From Acidobacteriaceae bacterium (lineage in GTDB: Bacteria; Acidobacteriota; Terriglobia; Terriglobales; Acidobacteriaceae): a stretch of 64,000 bases of DNA. The stretch lies in assembly GCA_003165075.1 (NCBI GenBank), contig PLSM01000139.1:24006-88005 (forward strand), in the 5' to 3' direction. Shown here piece after piece: positions 28,634 through 37,040 of this stretch. The position numbers and the translations under genes are program-made. The number at the start of each line of letters is the position of its first letter. Position 1 is the stretch's first letter. The notes under the pieces are model-generated. The model was not told the DNA's origin. It did not search any database and saw only the letters and a program-made list of their open reading frames with translations.

Positions 28634-29329
28634 TCAATGCGCCGCCAGCGCCTCCACCATGGATGCAAAGATCTTCCAGCCGTCCTCCGAGCCAAGCAGC
28701 TTTTCGCTTGACCGGTCCGGATGGGGCATCATCCCCAGAACATTTCTTTCTTGGTTCAGGATGCCCGCAATGTTGCGCAGCGACCCATTGGGATTTGCTT
28801 CCCCGGTAATTTCGCCCTCCGGAGTGGCATAACGGAAGGCAACTCGATCCTCTGACTCCATGCGCCGCAGTTCATCCGGCGCGCAAAAGTAGTTGCCCTC
28901 CATGTGCCCGATGGGAAGCTGGAGAACTTCGCCCTTGGTCAGTTGGCTGGTAAAAGGGCTATTCGTGGTTTCCACCCGCAGATGAACCTGCTTGCAAATG
29001 TATTTCAGACCCGCATTGCGCATCAGCGCGCCGGGCAGCAATCCGGCCTCGGTCAGAATCTGGAATCCATTGCAGATGCCCAGTACGAGCCCGCCTCCGG
29101 CTGCAAACCGCTTCACGGCCTGCATCACCGGTGAAAACCGCGCGATGGCCCCGGTGCGCAGGTAGTCGCCGTAGGCAAATCCGCCCGGCACAAGCACGGC
29201 ATCCACTCCAGCCAAATCTTCTGAGTCATGCCACAGAAAGGTCACAGGCTGGTGGGCGACTTCGGCAATCACATGGTAGGTATCGTGGTCGCAGTTGGAT
29301 CCAGGAAAGACCAAGACTCCGAATTTCAT
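28634..29329 (-). CDS. purQ: Phosphoribosylformylglycinamidine synthase, glutaminase subunit
   Basis: A 231-residue class I amidotransferase that provides ammonia for purine synthesis step 4 (FGAR to FGAM) together with PurL and PurS. The N-terminus [15 protein letters not shown], the nucleophile cysteine in [11 protein letters not shown] and the His-Glu triad partners in MPHPDRSSE are typical of stand-alone PurQ. Length is normal. purL and purS are not in the window. The gene is 34 bases upstream of the CpsB-type gene and could share its transcript. Confidence 0.93.
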   Translation of the reverse strand: MKFGVLVFPGSNCDHDTYHVIAEVAHQPVTFLWHDSEDLAGVDAVLVPGGFAYGDYLRTGAIARFSPVMQAVKRFAAGGGLVLGICNGFQILTEAGLLPGALMRNAGLKYICKQVHLRVETTNSPFTSQLTKGEVLQLPIGHMEGNYFCAPDELRRMESEDRVAFRYATPEGEITGEANPNGSLRNIAGILNQERNVLGMMPHPDRSSEKLLGSEDGWKIFASMVEALAAH

Positions 29330-29435
29330 GTCTCAAGGTTATCAGCTTGGCGGGACCGAGGCGGCAACTTTTGCCCGCGGGCTACAGACGGCACTCATCG
29401 CATTGCGCGAATCCCGGTACAGGCTCTGCGGCGGC

Positions 29436-30857
29436 TCATGCGTAAACGAACAAGGCCATGAAGCCAGAGTCCATGTGGTCCTGTTGGTGGCAGTGAAAGA
29501 GTGTATTGCCAGGATTGGTTGCCACCAGATCGGCTTCCACTTTGGTTCTCGCCTCTACGATCACCACGTCTTTATAAACCCCGCTCATGGCGGCACCTTG
29601 AATTGAAACCAGTTCAAAGTTGTGCCGGTGAATGTGCACAGGGTGGTCGTCCATGCTGCGGTTGTCGAAAACAAGCCGGTGGCGCAGGCCCTCTTTCAAA
29701 ATCACCGGATCGGTATCGGGAAACGATTTGCCATTGATCATCCACCGGTCCAGGGCGCCGTGACCCTGGAACCGAGAGCTAAAGACGAGCGGAACAGTTA
29801 CATCCGGCTTGCGGATTACGGGAACCGCATCTGCGAACGCGCGATAATCCCATTGCAGTCTGGCTGGCGCCGTCCATTGCGGCTTGCCCGCTCGACCGGC
29901 GTATTCGACGACCGTTCCCATGCCAGTGTTGCGAAACGCGGTGCGCGCCTCGCCCAGAATCCAGACGCCGGGCGTATCCATGGCAACCACTGCGCTGATT
30001 CGCTCAGCCGGACCCAGCCGCAGGGTTTCGACCTTGGCCTCGTTGCCTACCGGACTGCCATCCATCGCGATCACCTGGAAGTGGTGTCCAGGAAGCGCCA
30101 GCCAGTGTGCTTCAGTGGCGCTGGCATTGAGGATATGGAAGAGCACCCGCTGGCCTTCACTCACCTGGACCGGACTGTCGTATCCCAACATTCGGCCGTT
30201 GATCGAGCCGCAGACGTATTGGACGACTTGCGAGCCGTCGTCGCTGGAGGCGAAGTACGGCTCCCAGTCGTGCAGCACAAGAAAATGCTCCTGATCGTAG
30301 CGGGCCGGATTCGTACGCGGCTCCACTTGAAGCAGTCCAAACTGCCCGCTGTAGAGGCCGAGCTTCAGGTTGCGACGGGCAGGGACATGAGTGTGGTACC
30401 AGTGGAGACCGGACGGCTTCGGCGTAAAAGTGATCCGCGTTTGACCGCCGGGGGCGATCATTGGCGAACCTTCTTCCATCGCGCCGTCTGCGGCGACAGG
30501 AATCCACTGACCGTGCCAGTGAACGATCTCCGGACGGTCCAGGCGGTTCACGATCTCGATGGTTGCTGGCTTGCCTTCAGTTAAGCGCAGCAGCCTGCCG
30601 GGAATCTGCCCGTCATAGGCGGCGGTGCGAACCTTCTTGTGCGGTGAAAGCTCCCATTCGATCTCCGCAATCTCGATGCGATAGTCCTGGCTGGCAGTGT
30701 TGTCAGGGAAGGGCGGGGAATTGGCTTGCCCGGTTTGCACCCACGCCTTCAACGGCGCCGCTATAGCCGCGGCTGCAAGGGCAGCTCCGCGGAGAAACTG
30801 GCGGCGGTTGGTGGGTGAATCTGGATGCATAGGTTCAGCCTGGGGATTGTCCTGCAT
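29436..30857 (-). CDS. Tat-exported multicopper oxidase
   Basis: A 473-residue periplasmic multicopper oxidase. The ATG at 30857 overlaps the ftcD stop as TGATG. The twin-arginine signal is at residues 17-24 (NRRQFLRG) followed by an Ala-rich core. All four copper-binding motifs are present: HWHG, HWYHTH, HPVHIHRH and HCHQQDHMDSGFM, with the type 1 copper Cys in the last. Three cupredoxin domains are expected. It should oxidise a phenol, metal ion or similar donor with oxygen. CueO-like methionine-rich inserts are not seen. Coupling to a histidine-degradation gene has no obvious metabolic sense. Confidence 0.87.
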   Translation of the reverse strand: MQDNPQAEPMHPDSPTNRRQFLRGAALAAAAIAAPLKAWVQTGQANSPPFPDNTASQDYRIEIAEIEWELSPHKKVRTAAYDGQIPGRLLRLTEGKPATIEIVNRLDRPEIVHWHGQWIPVAADGAMEEGSPMIAPGGQTRITFTPKPSGLHWYHTHVPARRNLKLGLYSGQFGLLQVEPRTNPARYDQEHFLVLHDWEPYFASSDDGSQVVQYVCGSINGRMLGYDSPVQVSEGQRVLFHILNASATEAHWLALPGHHFQVIAMDGSPVGNEAKVETLRLGPAERISAVVAMDTPGVWILGEARTAFRNTGMGTVVEYAGRAGKPQWTAPARLQWDYRAFADAVPVIRKPDVTVPLVFSSRFQGHGALDRWMINGKSFPDTDPVILKEGLRHRLVFDNRSMDDHPVHIHRHNFELVSIQGAAMSGVYKDVVIVEARTKVEADLVATNPGNTLFHCHQQDHMDSGFMALFVYA

Positions 30858-32353
30858 CAACCCCGCGCTTTCAGCCGCTCCACAAGCTCCCGCGTCCGGT
30901 TGACGAAAGCCTCGCTCTCCGGCGAGTCCGGCTTGATTGAGTCCACGTTGATGTGAACGTTTGCCAGCGCTCCTTCCAGGGCTGCCTTCGCCAGGGCAAT
31001 CGCGGTCGTCAAATCGGAACTCATATTCGGATTGGTGATCGGCTTCAGCCTCGTGGCGATCTCCCCCACCTCGACAACTCGTTCGGCCACCCCCAAAGGC
31101 ACACTGGTCGCTTCTTGCAGCGCGGCGGCAATCGCCTGGCCTCCATCCGCGGATTCCTTCGCCGATTTATAAGCCTTCATGACCACGTTGTAAGCTTCGG
31201 CATCGGCGTCGATCGCTTGCTTCAGTTGTTCGCGAAGCTGCGTGAGTCTTGAAATCGCTTCGCTCAGTTGGCTCTCGTGCTCCAGGTAGGCTTTCTTGCC
31301 GCGCGACATGGACGCAACCATTCCCGCCAGGCCGGCTGCCATCGCACCGCTTGCGGCGGCGGCGCTGCCTCCTCCCGGAGTCGCGGTGGGGGCGGCCAGT
31401 TGTTCGATAAACGGTTCGATTCCCGCGCGCAAGCCGCCCACGGCCATCTTGCCGCTCATTACCGCGGCCAGCCGGTTTTCCAGGATGAGCGAGGAATCGA
31501 AGCTCTCCACTTGCAGATACCACTCTGCGGCCTGCTCTAAAGCCTGCTTCGGAATCAGTCCCACGATCTCGCTCGAAACCGGAACAACGCCGTAGCGCGC
31601 CGCCTCCCGTTTCACAAATTCAAACACGCGGTGAATCGGAGTCTGCTCAAAGTCGGTCAGATTCATTGAAACCTGCGCCATGCCGCGCACCAGGAATCCT
31701 GCTGCCTTCACGAAGCGCAGGCCGCCGGATGAAAAACGCACCGCCTTGGCAATCTTCTTGGCCATGCTGACGTCGGCTGTGTTCAGAAAAATGTTGTAGG
31801 CCACCAGGAACTTGCGTGCGCCCACCACCGTCGCTCCGGCTGTCGGATGCACCCGCGCTTCGCCAAAATCCGGCATGCGCGCGGGATTGGTGGCAATCTC
31901 GTCGCGAATTCCTTCGAACTGGCCGCGCCGGATATTCTCAAGATTCTGCCGTTCGGGCCTCGTCGCCGCGGCCTCGTAGAGATAGACGGGAATCTGGAAG
32001 CGCTTCCAGATCTCAGCTCCAACATGCCTGGCCATGGCCACGCAGTCTTCCAGGCTGACGCCGTCAATGGGGATGAAGGGAATCACATCGGCCGCACCCA
32101 TGCGCGGGTGCGCGCCCTCGTGCCGGGTCAGGTCGATCAGTTCCGCAGCCTTCCCAACCCCGCGAATCGCAGCTTCCTCAATGGCTTCCCGCTCACCCAC
32201 CAGCGTGATCACCGAGCGGTTGTGGTCCGCATCCATTTCCCGGTCCAGAAGATACACCCCCGGAACCTTCATGGCTTCGACAATGGCATCGACCTTGGCC
32301 GCATCGCGGCCTTCTGAGAAATTAGGAACGCATTCAACAAGTGTGTTGGGCAC
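30857..32353 (-). CDS. ftcD: Bifunctional glutamate formimidoyltransferase/formimidotetrahydrofolate cyclodeaminase
   Basis: A 498-residue fused enzyme of histidine breakdown and folate metabolism. The N-terminal part (about 1-300) is glutamate formimidoyltransferase: VECVPNFSEGRD, DADHNRSVITLVG, GAHPRMGAADVIPFIP, VPVSSEIVGLIP. The C-terminal part (about 310-498) is the cyclodeaminase: APTATPGGGSAAAASGAMAA. I favour the GTG at 32353, which gives the family start VPNTLVECVPNFSEG; an upstream TTG at 32389 would add 12 residues. The fusion is the eukaryote-like arrangement also found in Acidobacteria. No hut genes lie near. Confidence 0.9.
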   Translation of the reverse strand: MPNTLVECVPNFSEGRDAAKVDAIVEAMKVPGVYLLDREMDADHNRSVITLVGEREAIEEAAIRGVGKAAELIDLTRHEGAHPRMGAADVIPFIPIDGVSLEDCVAMARHVGAEIWKRFQIPVYLYEAAATRPERQNLENIRRGQFEGIRDEIATNPARMPDFGEARVHPTAGATVVGARKFLVAYNIFLNTADVSMAKKIAKAVRFSSGGLRFVKAAGFLVRGMAQVSMNLTDFEQTPIHRVFEFVKREAARYGVVPVSSEIVGLIPKQALEQAAEWYLQVESFDSSLILENRLAAVMSGKMAVGGLRAGIEPFIEQLAAPTATPGGGSAAAASGAMAAGLAGMVASMSRGKKAYLEHESQLSEAISRLTQLREQLKQAIDADAEAYNVVMKAYKSAKESADGGQAIAAALQEATSVPLGVAERVVEVGEIATRLKPITNPNMSSDLTTAIALAKAALEGALANVHINVDSIKPDSPESEAFVNRTRELVERLKARG

Positions 32354-32467
32354 GGAAGAAGAATAGCGATTCGCGCTCCGCCCCGGCAACCAGTCCTGCG
32401 TCCCGTGTCACCCATACATGTCGCGAATGTTGCAGGAACCACACCAGAGTTCCGCGCAGCGATCGGT

Positions 32468-33232
32468 CTACTTTGCCGGCGGCGTACGCAAGGCCGCAGT
32501 GGGCGTGCCTGTCCGCCGCGGCAGCTCCTCCCGCGCCAGCACGCGTCGGTTGAACTCATGAATGACGCGCGCCACGTAGGCCTGCGTCTCATGGTAGGGC
32601 GGAATGCCGTGATATTTATCTACCGCCTGCGGCCCGGCGTTATAGGCGGCCAGGGCCAGGGCCAGATTCTCGTGATAGTTGATCAGCAGCGCGTCAAGAT
32701 AGGCTGACCCTCCACGCACATTCTGGTCCGGCTTAAAGCTGTCGTTCACGCCCAGTCCGGCAGCGGTCTGGGGCATCAGTTGCATCAGGCCTCGTGCGCC
32801 GGCGCGGCTCACTGCGCGCGCGTTGCCGCCGCTTTCGGCTTTCACCAGGCTGGCCAGCAGATCCACGTCCAGATTGCGTGCCTGGCTGGCCTTCGACAGC
32901 AATTCATGCAGGTCTGCCGGGCTTAATTTCGCATCTTCATGCGGTTCGGGCCGGGCGGCCGGTGTCAACTGCGCCGGCGGGTCGGGAACCTGCTCGAATC
33001 CTGAAATCTCCTCGGGGCGCATTTCAATGTAGCTGTCTTCGCCCGCGCCCAGGTAGAGGCGAACGCGGCCCTCCACCTGCGCATGGTGGTTGCAGCGGAT
33101 CTCGAATCCATTGCTTAGCGACACGCGCTCGGCCGCCTGTCCCAGCGAAGCCAACCCCGCCAGGGTGCCTATTGCCAGAATGAATTCCGCGCGTTTCCGC
33201 AAAGTCGTTTCCCCACTTTTCTGATCCGTCAA
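32468..33232 (-). CDS. Exported lytic transglycosylase (SLT domain)
   Basis: A 254-residue periplasmic peptidoglycan-cleaving enzyme. A signal peptide (FILAIGTLAGLASLGQA) is followed by a small N-terminal beta domain, then the SLT/goose-lysozyme-like domain at about 115-230. The catalytic glutamate is in LVKAESGGNA. The ARGLMQLMPQTA and LALAAYNAGP motifs are intact. The start is a TTG at 33232 that overlaps the stop of the HAD gene, so the two are coupled. Confidence 0.88.
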   Translation of the reverse strand: MTDQKSGETTLRKRAEFILAIGTLAGLASLGQAAERVSLSNGFEIRCNHHAQVEGRVRLYLGAGEDSYIEMRPEEISGFEQVPDPPAQLTPAARPEPHEDAKLSPADLHELLSKASQARNLDVDLLASLVKAESGGNARAVSRAGARGLMQLMPQTAAGLGVNDSFKPDQNVRGGSAYLDALLINYHENLALALAAYNAGPQAVDKYHGIPPYHETQAYVARVIHEFNRRVLAREELPRRTGTPTAALRTPPAK

Positions 33233-34110
33233 ACTTTAACAGCCGCGCGCCGCGCCACGGCGGTTTCCAGCACCGCTGCCACGCCGTCCTCGTCGTTGTG
33301 CGGCGCCTGCTTCCAACCGCGCATCTTGCTCATGGCGCGTAGTTCGAGCGCTGCATTGCCCATCAGAACGCCTTGCCCGGCCCACTCCAGCATATCCACG
33401 TCGTTCCAGTTGTCTCCGATGGCCATCGTCTCCTTGCGGTCGATACCCAGGCGCGTAGCCAGCCGCTCCAGCGCCGAACCCTTCGAGACTCCCGGCGGCA
33501 GCAAATCCAAAATCGACAAGTCGCGCACCGCATATTCGGTCCGCACGCACTCGCAGGTGCCGTTCCATTCGCTGCGTTTGAGCGCCTTCTCGGCATCTTT
33601 CATCTTGCTCAGCCCGCCGCACACCATGCCCTGAATGGGATCGTCGCCATCCTGCAACGCTTTCTCCAGCGGTTTCACCACCTCGATGGCGTTGCGGTTG
33701 GCCTCGACCCACATCGCAATGCGCCCGTGCGTCTGTTCCAGGTCTTCCACAATCAGTTCGCCGCGGCCCAGCCGGTCAAACGTAAAAACCATGGCCCCAA
33801 AGCCCCGCAGCAATCCACACAGCCCGCGCGCTACTCGCGCTTCCAGGTGTCTGCGGTCCATCGCATCCCCGCCCAGGGTCCGGGTCACTGCACCATTGGA
33901 CGTAATCAGCGGTGTATCCGCTTGCAGGCCAAGTCCGTCGAGTAGCGGCGCGGTGTAAGCCGTGCGTCTGCCGGTGGCAATGGCCACTGTGATACCGGCC
34001 TCCTGCGCGGCCTTCAGCGCCTGCGCATTACGACGGCTGATGCTCTGACTGAAAGTCGGCAGCAGCGTGCCGTCCATGTCGATCGCCACTAGGCGAACTG
34101 GAGGGTACAT
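33229..34110 (-). CDS. Cof-type HAD-superfamily phosphatase
   Basis: A 293-residue member of the HAD IIB (Cof) group. The start at 34110 (MYPPVRLVAIDMDGTLL) is set by motif I and an AGGGAT just upstream. Motif I is AIDMDGTLL, motif II ITSNGAV, motif III lysine GVSKGSAL and motif IV AIGDNWNDVDML. Such enzymes dephosphorylate sugar phosphates, flavin nucleotides or similar small molecules. The substrate cannot be told. It is coupled to the lytic transglycosylase by a 4-base overlap. Confidence 0.85.
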   Translation of the reverse strand: MYPPVRLVAIDMDGTLLPTFSQSISRRNAQALKAAQEAGITVAIATGRRTAYTAPLLDGLGLQADTPLITSNGAVTRTLGGDAMDRRHLEARVARGLCGLLRGFGAMVFTFDRLGRGELIVEDLEQTHGRIAMWVEANRNAIEVVKPLEKALQDGDDPIQGMVCGGLSKMKDAEKALKRSEWNGTCECVRTEYAVRDLSILDLLPPGVSKGSALERLATRLGIDRKETMAIGDNWNDVDMLEWAGQGVLMGNAALELRAMSKMRGWKQAPHNDEDGVAAVLETAVARRAAVKV

Positions 34111-34230
34111 ATCCCTAGTGTACCGGTCACCTCCGGTACCGGCGACGGCGGGTCCGTGGCCACCCTGTGACCGGAAGCACACCTAGGGGGCGCCGGTTTG
34201 TTTGAAAATGTCGGGTCGAGGAGGTGGATT

Positions 34231-34758
34231 GTGCCGATCACCGTTCTTGTCGCCTATGCAACCCGCAGCGGATCAACAGCGGAGGTTGCCAAAGCCATAG
34301 GCGCCTCACTCCGCGAGGCCGGTATTACGCCACAAGTACGGCCTATGCGCCAGGTGGAGTCGTTGCAAGGGCCAGGTGCAGTGATCCTCGGTGCTCCCTT
34401 GTATATCGGCCGCTTCCCCCGTGAGTTTCACCAGTTCATGGTCCGCCACCATCATGTGTTCGCCGCGATTCATCCATGGTGTTTTGTGCTTGGACCTGCC
34501 CGCGTTGAGGCGGCAGATTTCGAAATGGCGAGGAAGCAGGCGGAAAAGCAGTTGGCCCGCTACCGCTGGCTCCATCCCGCCGAGCTGCAGATATTCGGTG
34601 GCAAGTACGATGTGAAGAATTTGCCCTATCCCTACAGCCTGGTTCTGCGCATACCGTTTTTTCCAGTCAACAAGATTCCTCCTTCGGATATCCGCGACTG
34701 GGCGGCGATCAAGGAGTGGGGGCTGGGAATTGCCCGCCAGGTCAAGCACGCCGCCTGA
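34231..34758 (+). CDS. Flavodoxin-fold protein (HemG-like)
   Basis: A 175-residue FMN-binding protein. The GTG at 34231 (VPITVLVAYATRSGSTAEVA) is chosen for its strong GGAGG site. The FMN phosphate loop is ATRSGSTAE, and later segments include VILGAPLYIGRFPREFHQF and an aromatic-rich C-terminal half. The layout resembles flavodoxin-like protoporphyrinogen oxidase (HemG/DUF4406-type) more than small electron-carrier flavodoxins. The physiological role remains open. Confidence 0.75.
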   Translation: MPITVLVAYATRSGSTAEVAKAIGASLREAGITPQVRPMRQVESLQGPGAVILGAPLYIGRFPREFHQFMVRHHHVFAAIHPWCFVLGPARVEAADFEMARKQAEKQLARYRWLHPAELQIFGGKYDVKNLPYPYSLVLRIPFFPVNKIPPSDIRDWAAIKEWGLGIARQVKHAA

Positions 34759-34793
34759 CTGGAGCCGGGTCATGTTTCAGATACACTTGCGGC

Positions 34794-34997
34794 ATGGAGC
34801 GAATTTGCACCCTGTGTCACGCAGTGCTCGTGCCAGAGATTGACGCGGACTGGTGTCCCGCCTGCGGTGGAGCATTGACCGAGCGGGCGAGCCTTCCCGA
34901 ACCCGGCAAACCCACCGGACCAGCGGCAGAAGTGGACCATCGCGGAATCGTGCTGCCCCGTCGTCACGCGGCGGGCGGCATCATCACTCCGCAGTAA
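34794..34997 (+). CDS. Small zinc-ribbon protein
   Basis: A 67-residue protein from the ATG at 34794, 36 bases after the flavodoxin-like gene. It has two CxxC knuckles (CTLC and CPAC at about residues 5 and 22), which would bind one zinc. The remainder is Pro/Gly-rich and ends without further motifs. The small size leaves some doubt, but the paired cysteines argue for a real gene. Confidence 0.5.
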   Translation: MERICTLCHAVLVPEIDADWCPACGGALTERASLPEPGKPTGPAAEVDHRGIVLPRRHAAGGIITPQ

Positions 34998-35022
34998 GCT
35001 TTCTGCCACGGAGACCGCCGAA

Positions 35023-35451
35023 TCAGGGATTTGTGTCGAGCCCAACCGCCTCGGCTAGCCGGGCCTGCCGCTCATCGAAGGTCCAGAAACGCTCAACCTT
35101 CAACTCCAGCGCGCAGGCCACGTGCAGCGAGTTCAGCGTGCGAACGCCGAGACTCGGCCCGTAGCGCCGCGCCAGGTCGATGCTGGTATCCCAGGATCCT
35201 TGCGGGAGATCGGCTTGTATCCACGCGCCCTTTGCGCAGTCGTCTCCGAATTCAGCCCAGCCTCGCTGAGCTTCGTAGGTCGAAACCTGCTTACGAAAGA
35301 CATATTGGTAAAGGGCGTGGGCCAGTTCGGCCCGATTGAGTTGGGTTATCCAAACAGGTACAGAAAGACCCATTCGACGGATCGCTTCCGCAGAATGCGT
35401 ATCCCGGATGTAGTTGGAGACGATGAAGCTCGAGTCCGCATAGATCCTCAA
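35023..35451 (-). CDS. PIN-domain toxin (VapC-like)
   Basis: A 142-residue PIN-domain ribonuclease that would be the toxin of a type II pair. It starts with a TTG at 35451 overlapping the antitoxin stop by 4 bases. Conserved acidic residues are D6 (YADSSF), E42 (NRAEL) and D126 (TFDERQ). The usual third aspartate before the LH motif is replaced by N107 (TLNSLHVACAL), which may weaken metal binding. Target RNA is unknown. Confidence 0.8.
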   Translation of the reverse strand: MRIYADSSFIVSNYIRDTHSAEAIRRMGLSVPVWITQLNRAELAHALYQYVFRKQVSTYEAQRGWAEFGDDCAKGAWIQADLPQGSWDTSIDLARRYGPSLGVRTLNSLHVACALELKVERFWTFDERQARLAEAVGLDTNP

Positions 35452-35687
35452 TAGCGGCTATTCCTCTCCTCAATCAGGATGTCCACAGCGGGGATGGTGC
35501 GGTCCCCGAAGTTGCGCTTCAGGCGCGCTTCAAAGGCCGGCCATTCGACAGGCTGGATTCTAGGGTTTTCAGGCACAATGCGGGCCACAACCCGATTGCG
35601 CTTCCGCAACTCGACGACCTCACCCGCCTCAAGCCAGATGAGTAGTTGGCGAGTATCGCGCAATTGTCTAAAATTCACGCTTGGCAT
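35448..35687 (-). CDS. Type II antitoxin, Phd/YefM-like
   Basis: A 79-residue antitoxin starting at the ATG at 35687 (MPSVNFRQLRDTRQLLIWLE), which is the family's usual N-terminus and sits just after the operator. The middle (GEVVELRKRNRVVARIVPE) is typical of the DNA-binding and dimer part of Phd/YefM-type antitoxins. The C-terminal half should neutralise the PIN toxin encoded by the overlapping downstream gene. Confidence 0.8.
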   Translation of the reverse strand: MPSVNFRQLRDTRQLLIWLEAGEVVELRKRNRVVARIVPENPRIQPVEWPAFEARLKRNFGDRTIPAVDILIEERNSRY

Positions 35688-35693
35688 CATGCT

Positions 35694-35718
35694 AATGTGA
35701 CACAAAATGTGTCACATT
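35694..35718. promoter_or_regulatory. Palindromic operator of the toxin-antitoxin operon
   Basis: Perfect 11-bp inverted arms AATGTGACACA and TGTGTCACATT around AAA, directly upstream of the antitoxin start. This is the expected place for autorepression. The site leaves little room for a leader, so the -10 element probably lies in the 25 bases before the LolC/E stop. Confidence 0.8.
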
Positions 35719-35742
35719 GTCAGTCGGCCTTCGGAATCTGCT

Positions 35743-37035
35743 CTACTCGTACCGCAGCGCCTCGGCAGGCAGGATGCGCGCTGCCGTCGACGATGGATAC
35801 AGCGTAGCCAGCAGAGAAATCCCAATCGAGACCGCCGCCACGATCACCCCATCCAGCGGGCGCGGCGCAAAGGGCAGGGTGTCGATGGAGTAGACCTCGG
35901 CGGAGAGGTGGACGAAGTGGTAGTGCCCGCCTGCCCACGCAGCCAGGTAACCCAGCACCAGGCCCAGGGCTGTGCCGATCAGGCTGATAAGCAACCCCTG
36001 CATCAGGAAGATGCGCCGCACCTGTCGTGGCTCCACGCCAAAGCTCATCAAAACTGCAATGTCGCGGGTCTTCTCCATCACCATCATGGTCAGCGCGATC
36101 AGAATGTTGAGCGCCGCGACGACCACGATGAGCGCAATGATGATGAAAGTGACGATCTGCTCCTCCCTGAGCGCACGGAACAGTTCGCGGTTCACCTCCA
36201 TCCAGTTGGTCGTCATAAAGCCCTTGCCCGCCGATTGCTCAAGGTCGCGGCCGACCTCGGGTGCGCGGTATAGGTCGTCCACTTTGAAGCTGATCACTGA
36301 AAGTAGGTCGGGCTCGCTGAACAGCCGCTGCGCATCGGCCAGGCGCATGAAGGCGTAGGCCGCGTCGTATTGATAGAAGCCGGAGTGGAAGATTCCCACC
36401 ACGCGGAAACGCTGGTACTTGGGCGCCAGGCCCAGGGGTGTCAGCTCACCCTGCGGGCTGGTCACCAGCACACTGTCGCCTGCCTGTGCGCCGATTTGTT
36501 CGGCAAGGTCCTTGCCCAGCACCAGGGGGGGATAAGGTGTGTCGTCGGGAGCCGCGGGCAGGTCTTTGTTCGCGCTCAAACCCGCGCTGGCCGCCGGTGC
36601 GGATGTCTCCGGTTCCAGATCTTTTGCCGATCCTGAAACCATCGAGTCCAGCAGGTTGCTGACGGTCCGCTCGTCCGCGGGAACAACTCCCTTGATGAGC
36701 GCGAACCCCGCGCGCGGTCCGCGTGAAACCAGCACCTGCCCATAGAGCCCGGGGGCCGCGGCGGTCACGTGGGGCACGTGGCGCAGCCGCTCCAGCAGCG
36801 GCGGCCAATCCTTGATGCCGTCCGCCGCCACGCGCATCAGCTCAACATGTGCCGACGAACCCAGCAGCCGGTCCTGCAAATCGCGCCGCATCCCGTTGGT
36901 GATGGCCAGGGCGATGATCAGCGCCGCCACACCTGCGGCCACCCCGGCCACGGAAATGGTGGTTACGATACCCACCACGGCTTGACGCCGTTTGGCTTTT
37001 AAATAACGTGCCGCTACAAATAATTCAAATCGCAT
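35743..37035 (-). CDS. LolC/LolE-type lipoprotein-releasing ABC transporter permease
   Basis: A 430-residue permease of the MacB/LolCDE family that extracts lipoproteins from the inner membrane for transport to the outer membrane. An N-terminal membrane segment (about 20-45), a large periplasmic domain (45-285) and three C-terminal segments (about 290-315, 335-365, 390-415) match the family. The signature LNILIALTMMVMEKTRDIAVLMSFG is present. The periplasmic domain holds an extra Ala/Pro-rich stretch near residues 135-165. The ATPase partner LolD is not adjacent. Confidence 0.87.
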   Translation of the reverse strand: MRFELFVAARYLKAKRRQAVVGIVTTISVAGVAAGVAALIIALAITNGMRRDLQDRLLGSSAHVELMRVAADGIKDWPPLLERLRHVPHVTAAAPGLYGQVLVSRGPRAGFALIKGVVPADERTVSNLLDSMVSGSAKDLEPETSAPAASAGLSANKDLPAAPDDTPYPPLVLGKDLAEQIGAQAGDSVLVTSPQGELTPLGLAPKYQRFRVVGIFHSGFYQYDAAYAFMRLADAQRLFSEPDLLSVISFKVDDLYRAPEVGRDLEQSAGKGFMTTNWMEVNRELFRALREEQIVTFIIIALIVVVAALNILIALTMMVMEKTRDIAVLMSFGVEPRQVRRIFLMQGLLISLIGTALGLVLGYLAAWAGGHYHFVHLSAEVYSIDTLPFAPRPLDGVIVAAVSIGISLLATLYPSSTAARILPAEALRYE

Positions 37036-37040
37036 TGAAC

